The position numbers and the translations under genes were made by a program. The notes beneath the pieces are model-generated. The model was not told the DNA's origin, ran no database searches, and saw nothing but the letters and a program-made list of their open reading frames with translations. A stretch of DNA of 36,702 bases from JAGHBT01 sp035311885. GTDB taxonomy: Bacteria; Krumholzibacteriota; Krumholzibacteriia; Krumholzibacteriales; WJIX01. The DNA lies in the NCBI GenBank assembly GCA_964554125.1, contig CAZKNG010000015.1, forward strand, positions 1 through 36,702. The letters run 5' to 3'. Below, piece by piece: positions 6,698 through 15,791 of the stretch; within the stretch, counting starts at the first letter, position 1, and each line of letters begins with the position of its first letter.

Positions 6698-8356
6698 TCA
6701 ATCGGTTTGTTTTCCGAATATTCTTATAATAAGGAACAGGAGGCTGGCGGAAATAATAAGAGAAACTGTGATTGGAACACCAAGGGCTACCAGCAGATAG
6801 CCGGTTACAAGTGATGTTGCGCCTACTGTAAGGGCGTAAGGAAGCTGGGTTTTTACGTGGTCTACATGATCGGCGCCCGAAGCCATAGATGACATGATCG
6901 TCGTATCGGAGATCGGTGAGCAGTGATCTCCGAAAATTGCGCCGGAAAGGATAGCGGCGATTGATGAGAAAAGGATGGGGTTGAATTCTGCTCCTTCCAA
7001 ACCGGCAATTTTCGCCGTTCCGTAAACCATGGGAATTACTATGGGTGTAAGTATAGAGAGAGTTCCCCATGATGTGCCCGTTGAAAAGGAAATCCCCATG
7101 GCAAGAATAAATACTATCATTGGAAGATACCGCACGGAAATAACTTCTGAAAGGGAGTTGACAAGAAAATCGGCGGTGTGAAGCTCAGAGCATATTTTCC
7201 CTATGCACCAGGCTAGAACAAGGATGAGAATTGCCGGCATCATCGATTTTATTCCGTTTACGAGAGCTTCAATCGTTTCGTTCAGTGTCAATAGCCTCTG
7301 TGACAGGGCCAGGGCTGCGGCTGTAACGCAGCCGGAAAAAGAACCCCATAATAGAGCTGTAAATGAGTCTGATTCCTTGATAGCCTCAAAGATATTACTT
7401 GAAGCTGAACCCGCTTCAGCAAGAGAGGCTTTCCCCGTTAAAACAAGACCGGCAAATGAAACTGCAATAACGGTTGCTATAGGGATTATTCCGTTGGCGA
7501 AAAGGGGCCTGGCATTTTCCGCCATAGAGATGTTTTCAGAATCCAGCGTTGAAGCCGGTTGAGCTGTATCGCTGCTTAGCTTACCTGTTTTTCTCGCTCT
7601 CATTTCCGCTTTGTACATAAGAGAATAATCCCTTTTTGTATATATTATAAAGAGTACGAACAGGAGGGCGAGAATCGGATAGAAACTGTAGGGAAGAGAT
7701 GATATGAATGCTGTTAGAGGATTCCTGTCTATATCGATTGAGTTGAAGGCCTGGCCGAGAAGCGATATCTGAAAACCTATCCAGCTGGTAATAACAGCAA
7801 GACATGTTATAGGGGCTGCTGTCGAGTCGACAATATAGGAGAGCTTTTCTCTTGAAATTTTTAATTTGTCTGTTAGCGGGCGCGTCGAATTTCCAACAAC
7901 AAGGGTGTTCGTGTAATCATCGAAAAATATCATAATTCCCATGAGCCATACTGTAAATTGACCGCGTCTGGCAGTTGTGGCGAGTTTTGAGACGGTATTT
8001 ACGATTCCGCGCATCCCGCCCATCCTTGAGGTGATGCCGACAACACCTCCGAGGAGAAGAGTAAAAATTATTATTGAAATATGATCTATACCTTCCGACG
8101 GACCGGCAAGTGTTTGTGGTATGTAATGGCTGATAATATCAAATAATGAAGATATAGGACGGTATCCGCTCAGGATAAACGATCCGATCCATACACCGGC
8201 AAAGAGAGCAACTACCACCTGCCTGAATGCAAGCGCGAAAATAATGGCGATTATTGGAGGTATAATAGAAAGAAGACCGTTGATTGAAAAGATTTTCAAA
8301 GTTACAGATTTTCCATTACCTGTGATTTCGAGTTTGTGACTGCCCGCTTCTTTCAC
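6698..8356 (-). CDS. NhaC-family Na+/H+ antiporter
   Basis: An integral membrane antiporter exchanging protons for Na+ (or organic substrates in some members). The 552 residues from the GTG at 8356 show about a dozen hydrophobic segments. Signatures of the NhaC/ion-transporter superfamily are visible: GGVVGITSRMGGMRGIV, the polar FFDDYTNTLVVGNSTRPLTD in mid-protein, and SSIAAILSGAIFGDHCSPIS near the end, with paired polar residues inside helices. The GTG at 8356 has no convincing ribosome site. The open frame continues upstream to 8617 with a signal peptide and a small domain, so the true protein is about 87 residues longer. It lies upstream of the ArsR operon on the same strand, separated by that operon's promoter. 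Confidence 0.9.
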   Translation of the reverse strand: MKEAGSHKLEITGNGKSVTLKIFSINGLLSIIPPIIAIIFALAFRQVVVALFAGVWIGSFILSGYRPISSLFDIISHYIPQTLAGPSEGIDHISIIIFTLLLGGVVGITSRMGGMRGIVNTVSKLATTARRGQFTVWLMGIMIFFDDYTNTLVVGNSTRPLTDKLKISREKLSYIVDSTAAPITCLAVITSWIGFQISLLGQAFNSIDIDRNPLTAFISSLPYSFYPILALLFVLFIIYTKRDYSLMYKAEMRARKTGKLSSDTAQPASTLDSENISMAENARPLFANGIIPIATVIAVSFAGLVLTGKASLAEAGSASSNIFEAIKESDSFTALLWGSFSGCVTAAALALSQRLLTLNETIEALVNGIKSMMPAILILVLAWCIGKICSELHTADFLVNSLSEVISVRYLPMIVFILAMGISFSTGTSWGTLSILTPIVIPMVYGTAKIAGLEGAEFNPILFSSIAAILSGAIFGDHCSPISDTTIMSSMASGADHVDHVKTQLPYALTVGATSLVTGYLLVALGVPITVSLIISASLLFLIIRIFGKQTD

Positions 8357-8617
8357 TTTCAGATTAATCCCGCGCTGGGCTAATATGGGAGCGGAATCTC
8401 TTGATAGCAGAGAATCATCAAGAAAGATTCGAAGGGTATCACGCGCGGAATAATTTCCTTCAGCAATAGTTGATGAGAGATCAAAATGAAGGGAGATATT
8501 TTCGAGGGTAACTATTCTTCCAGAATCCTTTGCCCGAGCCGCTGTGCTTAATAGAAGTGTCAGGGAAAACAGAAAAACGGCAGCTGATATTTTTGTTATT
8601 TTATGCGTTCTGCGGAT
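8357..8617 (-). other. In-frame N-terminal extension of the NhaC protein: signal peptide plus Ig-like periplasmic domain
   Basis: The reading frame of the antiporter is open without stops from 8629 down into the gene. Translated, it gives a basic start, a hydrophobic core (AAVFLFSLTLLLSTAARA) with a cleavage-like ARA-K site, then about 65 polar beta-rich residues. That stretch runs into KLEITGNGKSVTLKIFSING, just before the first transport helix. No ATG, GTG or TTG exists ahead of the signal peptide. An ATC at 8617-8615 stands five bases after gaggtg. Alternatively one A is missing from the AAAA run near 8600 and a GTG at about 8625 starts the gene. Coding nature is well supported; the start is not. 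Confidence 0.7.
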
Positions 8618-8905
8618 TGTGACACCTCTTCAGTAATAATTTAACAGACCGCGCCAAACACGGTTATGGCCGGTTGAGTGAATATGGTAATCGGTTAGAC
8701 GGCAATAGCACTTGAACCGTAAGGCTGGCAGGCCTTTAATCCTTTTAAGCTATGACTATATCAGGGTTGAAATGTGTTGTCAATTCGTAGATGAGACCGG
8801 AATACAGAATGTGGGAGAAAGGTCTTGACGCTGAGGCCGCGGGGAGAATAATATAAAAATGCAGAGACTGATTTAGAATCAGGATAACTATGGTGCTCAG
8901 GTGAA
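8618..8905. other. Divergent intergenic region between nhaC and comM
   Basis: About 290 bases without a supported gene. I looked for a tRNA and for known riboswitch cores on both strands and recognised none. It must hold the promoters of both divergent genes, but no clear -35/-10 pair stands out. Confidence 0.5.
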
Positions 8906-8917
8906 ATGGAGGTTGGG

Positions 8918-10450
8918 ATGGTTTCCAGAATTCTTTCAGGCGCTGTTGTTGGGATAGACGGGTATGAGGTGATGGTAGAAATTGATCTTGCCAGAGGACT
9001 TCCTTCATTTACAATAGTAGGTCTTCCGAACGCGGCAGTAAGAGAGAGCCGGGAACGGGTTACTTCAGCTATCAAAAACAGCGGATATGAATTTCCTTTG
9101 AGGAAAGTAACGGTAAATCTGGCTCCGGCCGATATAAAAAAGGAGGGGGCGGCTTTTGATCTCCCGATCGCGGTTGGTATTATTCTGGCTAGTGAGCAGG
9201 CCCGCAGCTGTCTTGAGGAGAAGACGATTATCTTCGGCGAACTGGCTTTGGACGGCCGCCTGAAACCGGTAAGGGGTGTTCTGCCGGTTGTCTGGAGCGC
9301 GAAAGAGATGGGTTGTCGGAATGTGATCCTTCCCAGAGCGAGTTTCAAAGAGGCGGCGGCGGTAAGGGGAGTAAGGTTTGCTCCCTGTGATAATCTTGAA
9401 GAGGCAGTTATTACCTTGCGCGGGGATTTTAAAATGATCGATTCTCCGGGGCCCGAAAAAACAGAAAGAAGAAAGTATGAACTCGATTATTCACAGGTTA
9501 TCGGGCAGGAAGCGGCCAAGAGGGCGCTGGAAGTTTCCGCAGCGGGCGGCCATAATCTTATGATGGTAGGGCCGCCAGGGTCCGGCAAAACGATGCTTGC
9601 CCATCGATTTCCAACTGTAATAACACAATTTGAAGAAGATGAAGCTCTGGAAAACGCACGTGTGATGAGTGTAACGGGTAAACTTAATGGGGGGGCGCTT
9701 AATTTTGAGAGGCCTTTCAGAGCTCCTCATCACTCTGCGAGTTATGCCGGCCTTATTGGCGGCGGAAGACATATTACACCCGGAGAAATCTCTCTGGCGC
9801 ATAACGGTGTGCTTTTTCTAGACGAGCTCAGTGAATTCAGAAGGAATGTCCTCGAAACTTTAAGGCAGCCGATAGAAGAGGGGAAAATTGAAATATCGAG
9901 GGCGAATTCCACAGTTACATTCCCCGCAAAATTTCAGCTCATTGCTGCTATGAATCCCTGCCCCTGCGGTTATTACGGCAGCGGGACCGGCAAATGCGAT
10001 TGCGCGCCGGCACAGATAAGAAGATATCGTTCGAGGATTTCCGGTCCCATACTCGATCGCATTGCTATTCATATTATGGTCAGAGCTGTTGATCCGGAAA
10101 GGTTTGAAAATAGAGCCGGCGGTAAGATTAAAACTTCTTCAGAAATAAGAAAGAAGATTTTTGCTTCTTACATCATACAGAGGGAAAGATACAGTAAATT
10201 TAAGAATATTCGTAGAAACGCCGACGTTCCTCTCTCGATGCTCGAAGAGTTCTGCCCGTTGGACAGAGGGGCACTGGATCTTCTCTCATCTGCTCAGAAG
10301 AGGCTGCTTTTCAGTGCCAGGAGCAGAAAGAATATACTCCAGGTCGCCAGAACTATTGCCGATCTCGACGGAACCAAAGTAATAGGGCCTGCTCATATTG
10401 GTGAGGCGATTCAGTACAGGCCTTCACACTTTATTGAATCGTTATTATGA
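8918..10450 (+). CDS. comM: ComM/YifB-family Mg-chelatase-like AAA+ ATPase
   Basis: In proteobacteria ComM is a hexameric helicase that drives branch migration during natural transformation. It is widespread also in bacteria not known to be competent. The start at 8918 fits the family N-terminus (SRILSGAVVGIDG) and has ggagg five bases ahead; an in-frame ATG at 8906 has a poorly spaced site. The protein shows the N-terminal ChlI-like domain with GLPSFTIVGLPNAAVRESRE and the Walker A GPPGSGKT. The HHSASYAGLIGGG loop, the Walker B VLFLDELSEF, the AMNPCPCGYYG cysteine segment and a C-terminal Mg-chelatase helical domain with SxR follow. At 510 residues the length is normal. It is a single gene convergent with the acyl-CoA dehydrogenase. 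Confidence 0.95.
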   Translation: MVSRILSGAVVGIDGYEVMVEIDLARGLPSFTIVGLPNAAVRESRERVTSAIKNSGYEFPLRKVTVNLAPADIKKEGAAFDLPIAVGIILASEQARSCLEEKTIIFGELALDGRLKPVRGVLPVVWSAKEMGCRNVILPRASFKEAAAVRGVRFAPCDNLEEAVITLRGDFKMIDSPGPEKTERRKYELDYSQVIGQEAAKRALEVSAAGGHNLMMVGPPGSGKTMLAHRFPTVITQFEEDEALENARVMSVTGKLNGGALNFERPFRAPHHSASYAGLIGGGRHITPGEISLAHNGVLFLDELSEFRRNVLETLRQPIEEGKIEISRANSTVTFPAKFQLIAAMNPCPCGYYGSGTGKCDCAPAQIRRYRSRISGPILDRIAIHIMVRAVDPERFENRAGGKIKTSSEIRKKIFASYIIQRERYSKFKNIRRNADVPLSMLEEFCPLDRGALDLLSSAQKRLLFSARSRKNILQVARTIADLDGTKVIGPAHIGEAIQYRPSHFIESLL

Positions 10451-10502
10451 TGATTTCTCCGTAAGAAGCGGTCCCTCTTCATTCATGATGTAGAACGCTC
10501 CA

Positions 10503-11654
10503 TTACAGATTGCGGTCGTGGAGGATATCCCTGGCTATGATCATCCTCTGGATTTCACTTGTCCCCTCGAATATTCTATTGATTCTCGAATCACGGTACA
10601 TTCTCTCAATGGGAAATTCGTTTATAAACCCGTATCCACCATATATCTGCATAGCGTTATCTACGATTCTGTCCAGAGCTTCAGAACAGTATAGTTTTAC
10701 CATCGAGGATTCTCTTGTAACCTTTTTACCCTGGTCATACATCCACGCTGTTCTGTAAAGTATCGATTCCATATTGAATATTTCTGTCGCCATATCAGCC
10801 AGCATCCACTGAACTCCCTGGAATTTGGATATCGATCTTCCAAACTGCACTCTTTCTTTAGCGTATGCGGTAGAAAGAGCAAGCGCCTCTTTCGCGGCGC
10901 CGAGGGCTGCCGCCCCAAGCCCCAGCCTTCCTGTGTTTAACACTTTCATCCCTACTAAAAATCCACGTCCCACTCTGCCCAGGACATTTTCCTTCGGCAC
11001 TTTTACATCTTCTAAGATGAGTTCAGCTGTTTTTGATCCCCTGATCCCCATTTTCTCTTCAATCTTTCCCACGCTGAAACCGGGGAAATCCTTTTCGACG
11101 ATGAAAACCGTTACTTTTCCCCTGTTACTGTCGTCGACTACCTTCGCAAAAAGGGTGAAAATATCGGCGAAGCTGCCGTTAGTAGTAAAGAGTTTGCGTC
11201 CGTTAAGCAGGTAATAGTCACCTTTGTCTTCAGCTGTTGTTTCAGGATTGTAGGCGTCAGAGCCGGCGTTTGCTTCAGTAAGTGAATAGGCTCCTATCTT
11301 GCTTCCCTCGCACAGCGGCACCAGATATTTCTGTTTCTGTTCTTCCGTTCCGAACATGTATATCCCGGAAGCTCCTATACTCTGATGCGCGCCGATAAAT
11401 GTTGCTGTAGAGGCACATCCGCGGCCAATTTCCTCCTGCATTATGCAATAACCCATTTCTCCCATGCCGGCGCCGCCGTATTCTGGTGGAAAAGAAACAC
11501 CGAGAAGTCCCAATTCTGCAATTTTATCAATAATTTCCTGAGGGATCTCTTTTTCCCGGTCAATTTTCTCCGCGGCCGGTTTCAATTCTTTATCGACAAA
11601 TTTCCTGACCATATCTTTAAGCATTTTCTGTTCATCGGTGAATGTCCACTCCAT
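10503..11654 (-). CDS. Acyl-CoA dehydrogenase
   Basis: An FAD flavoenzyme of fatty-acid or branched-chain acyl-CoA oxidation, passing electrons to ETF. The 383 residues match the short-chain/butyryl type: N-terminal helical domain, then GAYSLTEANAGSDAYNPETT and a FTLFAKV strand. The C-terminal helical domain carries ERVQFGRSISKFQGVQWMLA and the end IFEGTSEIQRMIIARDIL, whose FEGT Glu aligns with the catalytic base of the MCAD/SCAD group. No ETF or other beta-oxidation gene is nearby. A ggagg site precedes the ATG, and a good sigma-70 promoter lies about 100 bases upstream. Exact chain-length preference cannot be read from the sequence. Confidence 0.94.
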   Translation of the reverse strand: MEWTFTDEQKMLKDMVRKFVDKELKPAAEKIDREKEIPQEIIDKIAELGLLGVSFPPEYGGAGMGEMGYCIMQEEIGRGCASTATFIGAHQSIGASGIYMFGTEEQKQKYLVPLCEGSKIGAYSLTEANAGSDAYNPETTAEDKGDYYLLNGRKLFTTNGSFADIFTLFAKVVDDSNRGKVTVFIVEKDFPGFSVGKIEEKMGIRGSKTAELILEDVKVPKENVLGRVGRGFLVGMKVLNTGRLGLGAAALGAAKEALALSTAYAKERVQFGRSISKFQGVQWMLADMATEIFNMESILYRTAWMYDQGKKVTRESSMVKLYCSEALDRIVDNAMQIYGGYGFINEFPIERMYRDSRINRIFEGTSEIQRMIIARDILHDRNL

Positions 11655-11760
11655 TTTTTCCTCCTGTTTATATAAGAACGAAAAGCTCTATTAAATAAAT
11701 GACCTATGAGTTTATAATAATAATTCTAAAAGCTGTTTTTTTTACTTAACAGGAAATGCA

Positions 11761-11789
11761 AGAATAAAAACAACTCCTGCTTGTGTCAA
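11761..11789 (-). promoter_or_regulatory. Sigma-70 promoter of the acyl-CoA dehydrogenase gene
   Basis: On the minus strand TTGACA (11789-11784) is followed by a 17-bp spacer and TATTCT (11766-11761). This leaves a leader of about 100 bases rich in A and T before the ggagg-ATG. No second element was recognised in the leader. Confidence 0.6.
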
Positions 11790-11817
11790 GGGAAATGAAA
11801 AAAGTTGAAGGTGAGCC

Positions 11818-12588
11818 ATGCAACGTGATATTCTGCCGGTATTAAATTACGTCCATTATGTAACTTTTCAGAAGGAAGGGAAAAATTTTTACATGAGTCT
11901 TGATAGAAGGAATTTCCCCGCAGGTAAAAAGAAAGCCGGCGCTTTTTTAGCACGGCTGATACCTGAAGTCAGAGAAATAGTAACCGGCGGAGAGATTCCT
12001 TCCGTTACCTCTATTGCTCAAAAGACGAGGTCGCCCTTTAAGGTTTTAATATCCACGGTAATAAGCGCGAGGACAAAAGATGAAGTAACAGCTGAATCAA
12101 GCCGGCGTCTGTTCTCTCTGGCGGATTCCCCGGGAGAAATGGTTTCTCTTTCCGAGAAGGTGATAGCAAAAGCAATTTATCCGGCGGGATTTTATAATAT
12201 AAAGGCGAAATCAATAAAGAAACTCTCGAGACAGCTTTTAAGGGAATTTAATTCAAGAGTTCCCGATACGTTAGAAGAACTTCTCAGACTGCCGGGGGTC
12301 GGCAGGAAAACCGCCAATCTTGTTATAGCCAGAGGGTTTGGTAAACCGGCAATATGTGTTGACACACACGTTCATAGAATTGTAAACAGGCTGGGCCTGA
12401 TAAAAACAGATAATCCTTCTCAGACTGAATACGCGCTCCGCGAGATATTAGACCGGAAATACTGGATAGAAATTAACGATCTTTTTGTGATATTTGGAAG
12501 GACGGTATGCCGACCTGTCTCACCGTTCTGCAGTATCTGCGGTATTACTGACCTATGCAAACGGAAGGGAGTAGGAAGGTCGAGGTAA
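11818..12588 (+). CDS. nth: Endonuclease III
   Basis: A DNA glycosylase/AP lyase that removes oxidised pyrimidines in base excision repair. The helix-hairpin-helix reads LLRLPGVGRKTANLVI with the catalytic Lys, and the catalytic Asp lies in VDTHVHRIVNRLG. A 4Fe-4S cluster motif C-x6-C-x2-C-x5-C (CRPVSPFCSICGITDLC) sits at the C-terminus. At 256 residues it is about 40 longer than the classic enzyme because of an N-terminal extension. The ATG at 11818 has aaggtga five bases ahead, while an internal ATG at 11893 would give a more usual N-terminus, so the start is not settled. It stands alone, divergent from the acyl-CoA dehydrogenase gene. Confidence 0.94.
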   Translation: MQRDILPVLNYVHYVTFQKEGKNFYMSLDRRNFPAGKKKAGAFLARLIPEVREIVTGGEIPSVTSIAQKTRSPFKVLISTVISARTKDEVTAESSRRLFSLADSPGEMVSLSEKVIAKAIYPAGFYNIKAKSIKKLSRQLLREFNSRVPDTLEELLRLPGVGRKTANLVIARGFGKPAICVDTHVHRIVNRLGLIKTDNPSQTEYALREILDRKYWIEINDLFVIFGRTVCRPVSPFCSICGITDLCKRKGVGRSR

Positions 12589-12731
12589 GTTGCAGCAGAT
12601 TTTTTAGTTATAGTGATAATTTATGGAATACACAACTGTTATTCATTATTATTATGTCGAGTATGAAAGCCACAGCTATATTTGATATTTACTGATTACC
12701 GTATGGAAATTTATATGATCCGGAGGATGAT

Positions 12732-14030
12732 ATGAGAAGATTATTTATTTCATTTGTATTGATATTATTCCTGACGCAACCCTCGGTAGCCGGGCAGCCG
12801 GATTTTAACAGATATTTTACTTCTTCCTGCCTGAGAGTTGATCTGTATCATACCGGGTGTGAGAGTATGGAGCTTTTCAGCATCGATGAAATTATTGAGG
12901 AACCCCACTGGGGGGGGAATCACAATGCCCTTGTAGATACGATGAATCTCGGACTCTATATATTCCGTGTTTTCGATCTTGAGACAAACGATCTGGTTTT
13001 CTCCCGGGGTTATTGTTCTATATTTGGGGAATGGATGACAACCGATGAAGCGCGTGAAGGCAAGACCGGCACATTTCATGAGTCTCTGATTATGCCTTTT
13101 CCAAGAAAAGCTGTTCAGATAATGATTGATAAGAGAAACAGAGAAAATATTTTCACCAATATCTTCAGCTTCGTTGTCGATCCTGACGATTACCATATAG
13201 CTACAGAAAGCAGGTACGATTATTTCAGAGCAAGAACTCTGATTAAAAACGGGCCGCCGGCAGAGAAAGTTGATATTGTGATTATCGGGGACGGCTATCG
13301 CAAAGATGAAACACATAAACTTAAGGAGGACGCGGAGAAATTTATTGAAGTGCTCTTCAGTGTTGAGCCGTTCAAAAGCAGGAGGGATGATTTTAACGTA
13401 AGGCTGGTTGAGTCTGTTTCTGGTCAGTCAGGAGTTGATAATCCGAGAGAGGGTGTTTACAGGAATAACCTTCTTGGACTTTCATTTGATATTTTTAGTA
13501 TTGACAGATATATGCTTTCAACAGACAACAGGCGTATCAGGGATATCGCCGCCAAAGTTCCGTACGATCAGGTGATCCTGCTGGCAAACGAAGAGAAGTA
13601 CGGAGGCGGAGGAATATTTAATCTCTATTCAGCCTCGGTTTCAGATAATGAATATTCAGAGTATATTTTTGTCCATGAATTCGGTCACGCTTTCGCGGGA
13701 CTCGCTGATGAATATTATTCATCAGCGGTTACTTATAATGATATGTATCCCAGAGGGGTTGAACCCTGGGAGCCTAATGTTACAGCTCTTCTTAACGGGG
13801 ACTGTGTCAAATGGGGAGACCTTATCGGCCCGAATGTGCCGGTTCCAACACCTGATGACTCTACATACGCTGGAATTACCGGTTGTTTTGAGGGGGCAGC
13901 TTATTCAGCTGAAGGACTATACCGTTCAAGCCGCGACTGTATTATGTTCTCGAGGTCGATTGAGAAAGGGTTCTGCCCGGCATGCGGGAGAGCCATCGAG
14001 AGGATGATAGATTTCAGGACGAAAAAATGA
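12732..14030 (+). CDS. Secreted M64 (IgA peptidase-type) metallopeptidase
   Basis: Zinc endopeptidase family first known from Clostridium ramosum IgA protease. Most members are uncharacterised secreted enzymes. The ATG follows ggagg and a short Sec signal (LFISFVLILFLTQPSVAG). An N-terminal beta-rich domain with YCSIFGEWMTTDEA is followed by the catalytic domain, which begins VDIVIIGDGY. The zinc motif HEFGHAFAGLADEYY (H315, E316, H319, and D326 as candidate third ligand) is complete, and four to six C-terminal cysteines (CFEGAAY, CIMFSRS, CPACG) could form disulphides. The length of 432 residues is normal for bacterial M64 proteins. It is a single gene convergent with fabL. Substrate unknown; IgA cleavage should not be assumed. 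Confidence 0.9.
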   Translation: MRRLFISFVLILFLTQPSVAGQPDFNRYFTSSCLRVDLYHTGCESMELFSIDEIIEEPHWGGNHNALVDTMNLGLYIFRVFDLETNDLVFSRGYCSIFGEWMTTDEAREGKTGTFHESLIMPFPRKAVQIMIDKRNRENIFTNIFSFVVDPDDYHIATESRYDYFRARTLIKNGPPAEKVDIVIIGDGYRKDETHKLKEDAEKFIEVLFSVEPFKSRRDDFNVRLVESVSGQSGVDNPREGVYRNNLLGLSFDIFSIDRYMLSTDNRRIRDIAAKVPYDQVILLANEEKYGGGGIFNLYSASVSDNEYSEYIFVHEFGHAFAGLADEYYSSAVTYNDMYPRGVEPWEPNVTALLNGDCVKWGDLIGPNVPVPTPDDSTYAGITGCFEGAAYSAEGLYRSSRDCIMFSRSIEKGFCPACGRAIERMIDFRTKK

Positions 14031-14046
14031 ATCTGGTTTGTGATGA

Positions 14047-14796
14047 TCAGAGCGTAAGCCCTCCGTCGATTATTATAGTTTGTCCCTGAATCCAGCCCGC
14101 TTCTCTTGAGAGAAGGAATGAAACAACGGGCGCTATATCTTCAGGTTTACCGATTCTACCTGAAGGGGTACGGTTTTTCCATTCTTCGATGATCCGTTCT
14201 TTCTCCGGGAAATAGTCAAGAGAGGCGGTATCTACGGGCCCTCCGGAGACTGCGTTTACATTTATCCCCCTCGGGGCGAGTTCGCGTCCGAAATAACGAA
14301 CAAGCGATTCAAGAGCCGCTTTGCTCGCTCCCACAGCCGTATAGCCGGGAAGAACGGTTTGTCCTCCTATAGACGATATTGCTACTATTGCCTTCATTGA
14401 ATCGCCAAACTGCTTGATTGTTTCCTGACAGCAGAGCATAAATGCTCTTGCGTTTGTATCTAGCGCCTTTTTCCATCCCAACCGCCCGATCCTCTCAGCA
14501 GGACCCAGAACGCCTGAGACGGCGTTGGAAACAAAATAATCAAGGCTCCCGAACCGTTCGCTCAGTTTACTGAACATGGACCTGATCTCTTTATGATTCG
14601 AAATGTCCGCTTTAATAAGAAATGCATTTTGCCCAAGTTTTTCAATCTCCTCAGCCGCTTTGGAGGCGGCCTTCACGTCTTTTCTGAAATTTATGGCGAT
14701 ATCCGCTCCTTCAGAAGCCAGGCGGAGTGCTATCGCCAGCCCAATCCCTCTTGAGCCTCCCGTTATAAGAGCCTTTTTATCTTTATGTTTTTTCAT
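14047..14796 (-). CDS. fabL: FabL-type enoyl-ACP reductase (SDR superfamily)
   Basis: A short-chain dehydrogenase with the N-terminal cofactor loop TGGSRGIG and a catalytic Tyr152-x6-Lys159 (YTAVGASK). A six-residue gap between Tyr and Lys marks enoyl-ACP reductases (FabI, FabL), while ordinary ketoreductases such as FabG have three. The segments VSNAVSGVLGPA, NVNAVSGGPVDT, the acidic PEKERIIEEW stretch and GQTIIIDGG closely follow Bacillus FabL as I recall it. FabL performs the last, NADPH-dependent step of fatty-acid elongation. It follows trxB by 17 bases on the same strand, so the two share an operon. Function as the cell's enoyl reductase is likely, though a related SDR role cannot be ruled out. 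Confidence 0.8.
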   Translation of the reverse strand: MKKHKDKKALITGGSRGIGLAIALRLASEGADIAINFRKDVKAASKAAEEIEKLGQNAFLIKADISNHKEIRSMFSKLSERFGSLDYFVSNAVSGVLGPAERIGRLGWKKALDTNARAFMLCCQETIKQFGDSMKAIVAISSIGGQTVLPGYTAVGASKAALESLVRYFGRELAPRGINVNAVSGGPVDTASLDYFPEKERIIEEWKNRTPSGRIGKPEDIAPVVSFLLSREAGWIQGQTIIIDGGLTL

Positions 14797-14813
14797 AGTT
14801 CAGCACCCCCTTT

Positions 14814-15734
14814 TTATTTGGTGCCTCCCAGCCATCTGTAGGCGTCGATCGCTGCCATACATCCGTCTCCCGCCGCCGTAACAGCCTGTCTGTACATAAA
14901 ATCTCTTACATCTCCCGCGGCGAAAACGCCCGGCACCGATGTTTGAGTATTTTCTTTTGTTACAATATAATTCTTCTTGTCCAACTCAATTTTACCTTTG
15001 AATATCTCGGTCGCGGGATCGTAACCAATGGCGAGGAATACTCCTTCTACCGGTAAAATTCTCTCTTCATCAGTATTTACGTTTTTGAGTTTAACGCCTG
15101 TTACTTTGTCTTTTGAAACGTCCAGGATTTCCTCGACAATACTGTTCCACGCGAAGTCGATTTTTTCGTTATCAAAGGCCTTCTTCTGCATTGCTTCTGA
15201 TGCTCTCAGTTTATCGCGCCGGTGTATGATAGTAACTTTACTCGCGAAACGTGTAAGAAAGCCGGCTTCCTCTATGGCTGAGTCACCGCCTCCAACTACA
15301 GCTATCTCTCTGTCCTTGAAGAAGAAGCCGTCGCACGTCGCGCAGGCGGAAACCCCTTTTCCCCTGAGTTTTGATTCCGAATCTATTCCAAGCCAGCGGG
15401 CTGTTGAACCGGTTGCTATAATCACCGTTCTGGCAGTAACTTCATCTGAACCGCTTTTGATTACAAAGGGAGATTCGTTGAATTCTACTTCTGTAATATA
15501 GCCGGGATCTATTTCCGCTTTGAATTTAGCTGCCTGCTCCTTCATCTTTTCCATAAGTTCAGGTCCCTGGATCCCTTCCGGAAAGCCGGGGAAATTTTCA
15601 ACTTCAGTTGTTATCATGAGCTGTCCGCCCGGGCTCATACCCTCGAAAACAACTGTCTTCATTTCAGAACGGCTCGTGTATATTGCCGCTGTAAGACCAG
15701 CGGGCCCGGAACCTATTATTGCCACATCGTACAT
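14814..15734 (-). CDS. trxB: Thioredoxin-disulfide reductase
   Basis: A dimeric FAD/NADPH flavoprotein that reduces thioredoxin. The 306 residues show the FAD motif GSGPAGLTAAIY, the redox-active CATC within SACATCDGFFF, the NADPH motif GGGDSAIEEAGFL and the C-terminal FAD motif GVFAAGDVRD. The ribosome site taaggagg lies six bases ahead of the ATG, one of the strongest in the window, suggesting high expression. It heads the trxB-fabL pair. No thioredoxin gene is present here. Confidence 0.96.
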   Translation of the reverse strand: MYDVAIIGSGPAGLTAAIYTSRSEMKTVVFEGMSPGGQLMITTEVENFPGFPEGIQGPELMEKMKEQAAKFKAEIDPGYITEVEFNESPFVIKSGSDEVTARTVIIATGSTARWLGIDSESKLRGKGVSACATCDGFFFKDREIAVVGGGDSAIEEAGFLTRFASKVTIIHRRDKLRASEAMQKKAFDNEKIDFAWNSIVEEILDVSKDKVTGVKLKNVNTDEERILPVEGVFLAIGYDPATEIFKGKIELDKKNYIVTKENTQTSVPGVFAAGDVRDFMYRQAVTAAGDGCMAAIDAYRWLGGTK

Positions 15735-15791
15735 TCTTTCCTCCTTAAGTGCTGTCGTTCAGCTTATTCTGCACATGAATAATCTGGAAGT

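Noticed and set aside
8690..8760. Possible tRNA- or riboswitch-like structure upstream of nhaC
   Set aside because: No cloverleaf could be formed and no known riboswitch core matched on either strand.
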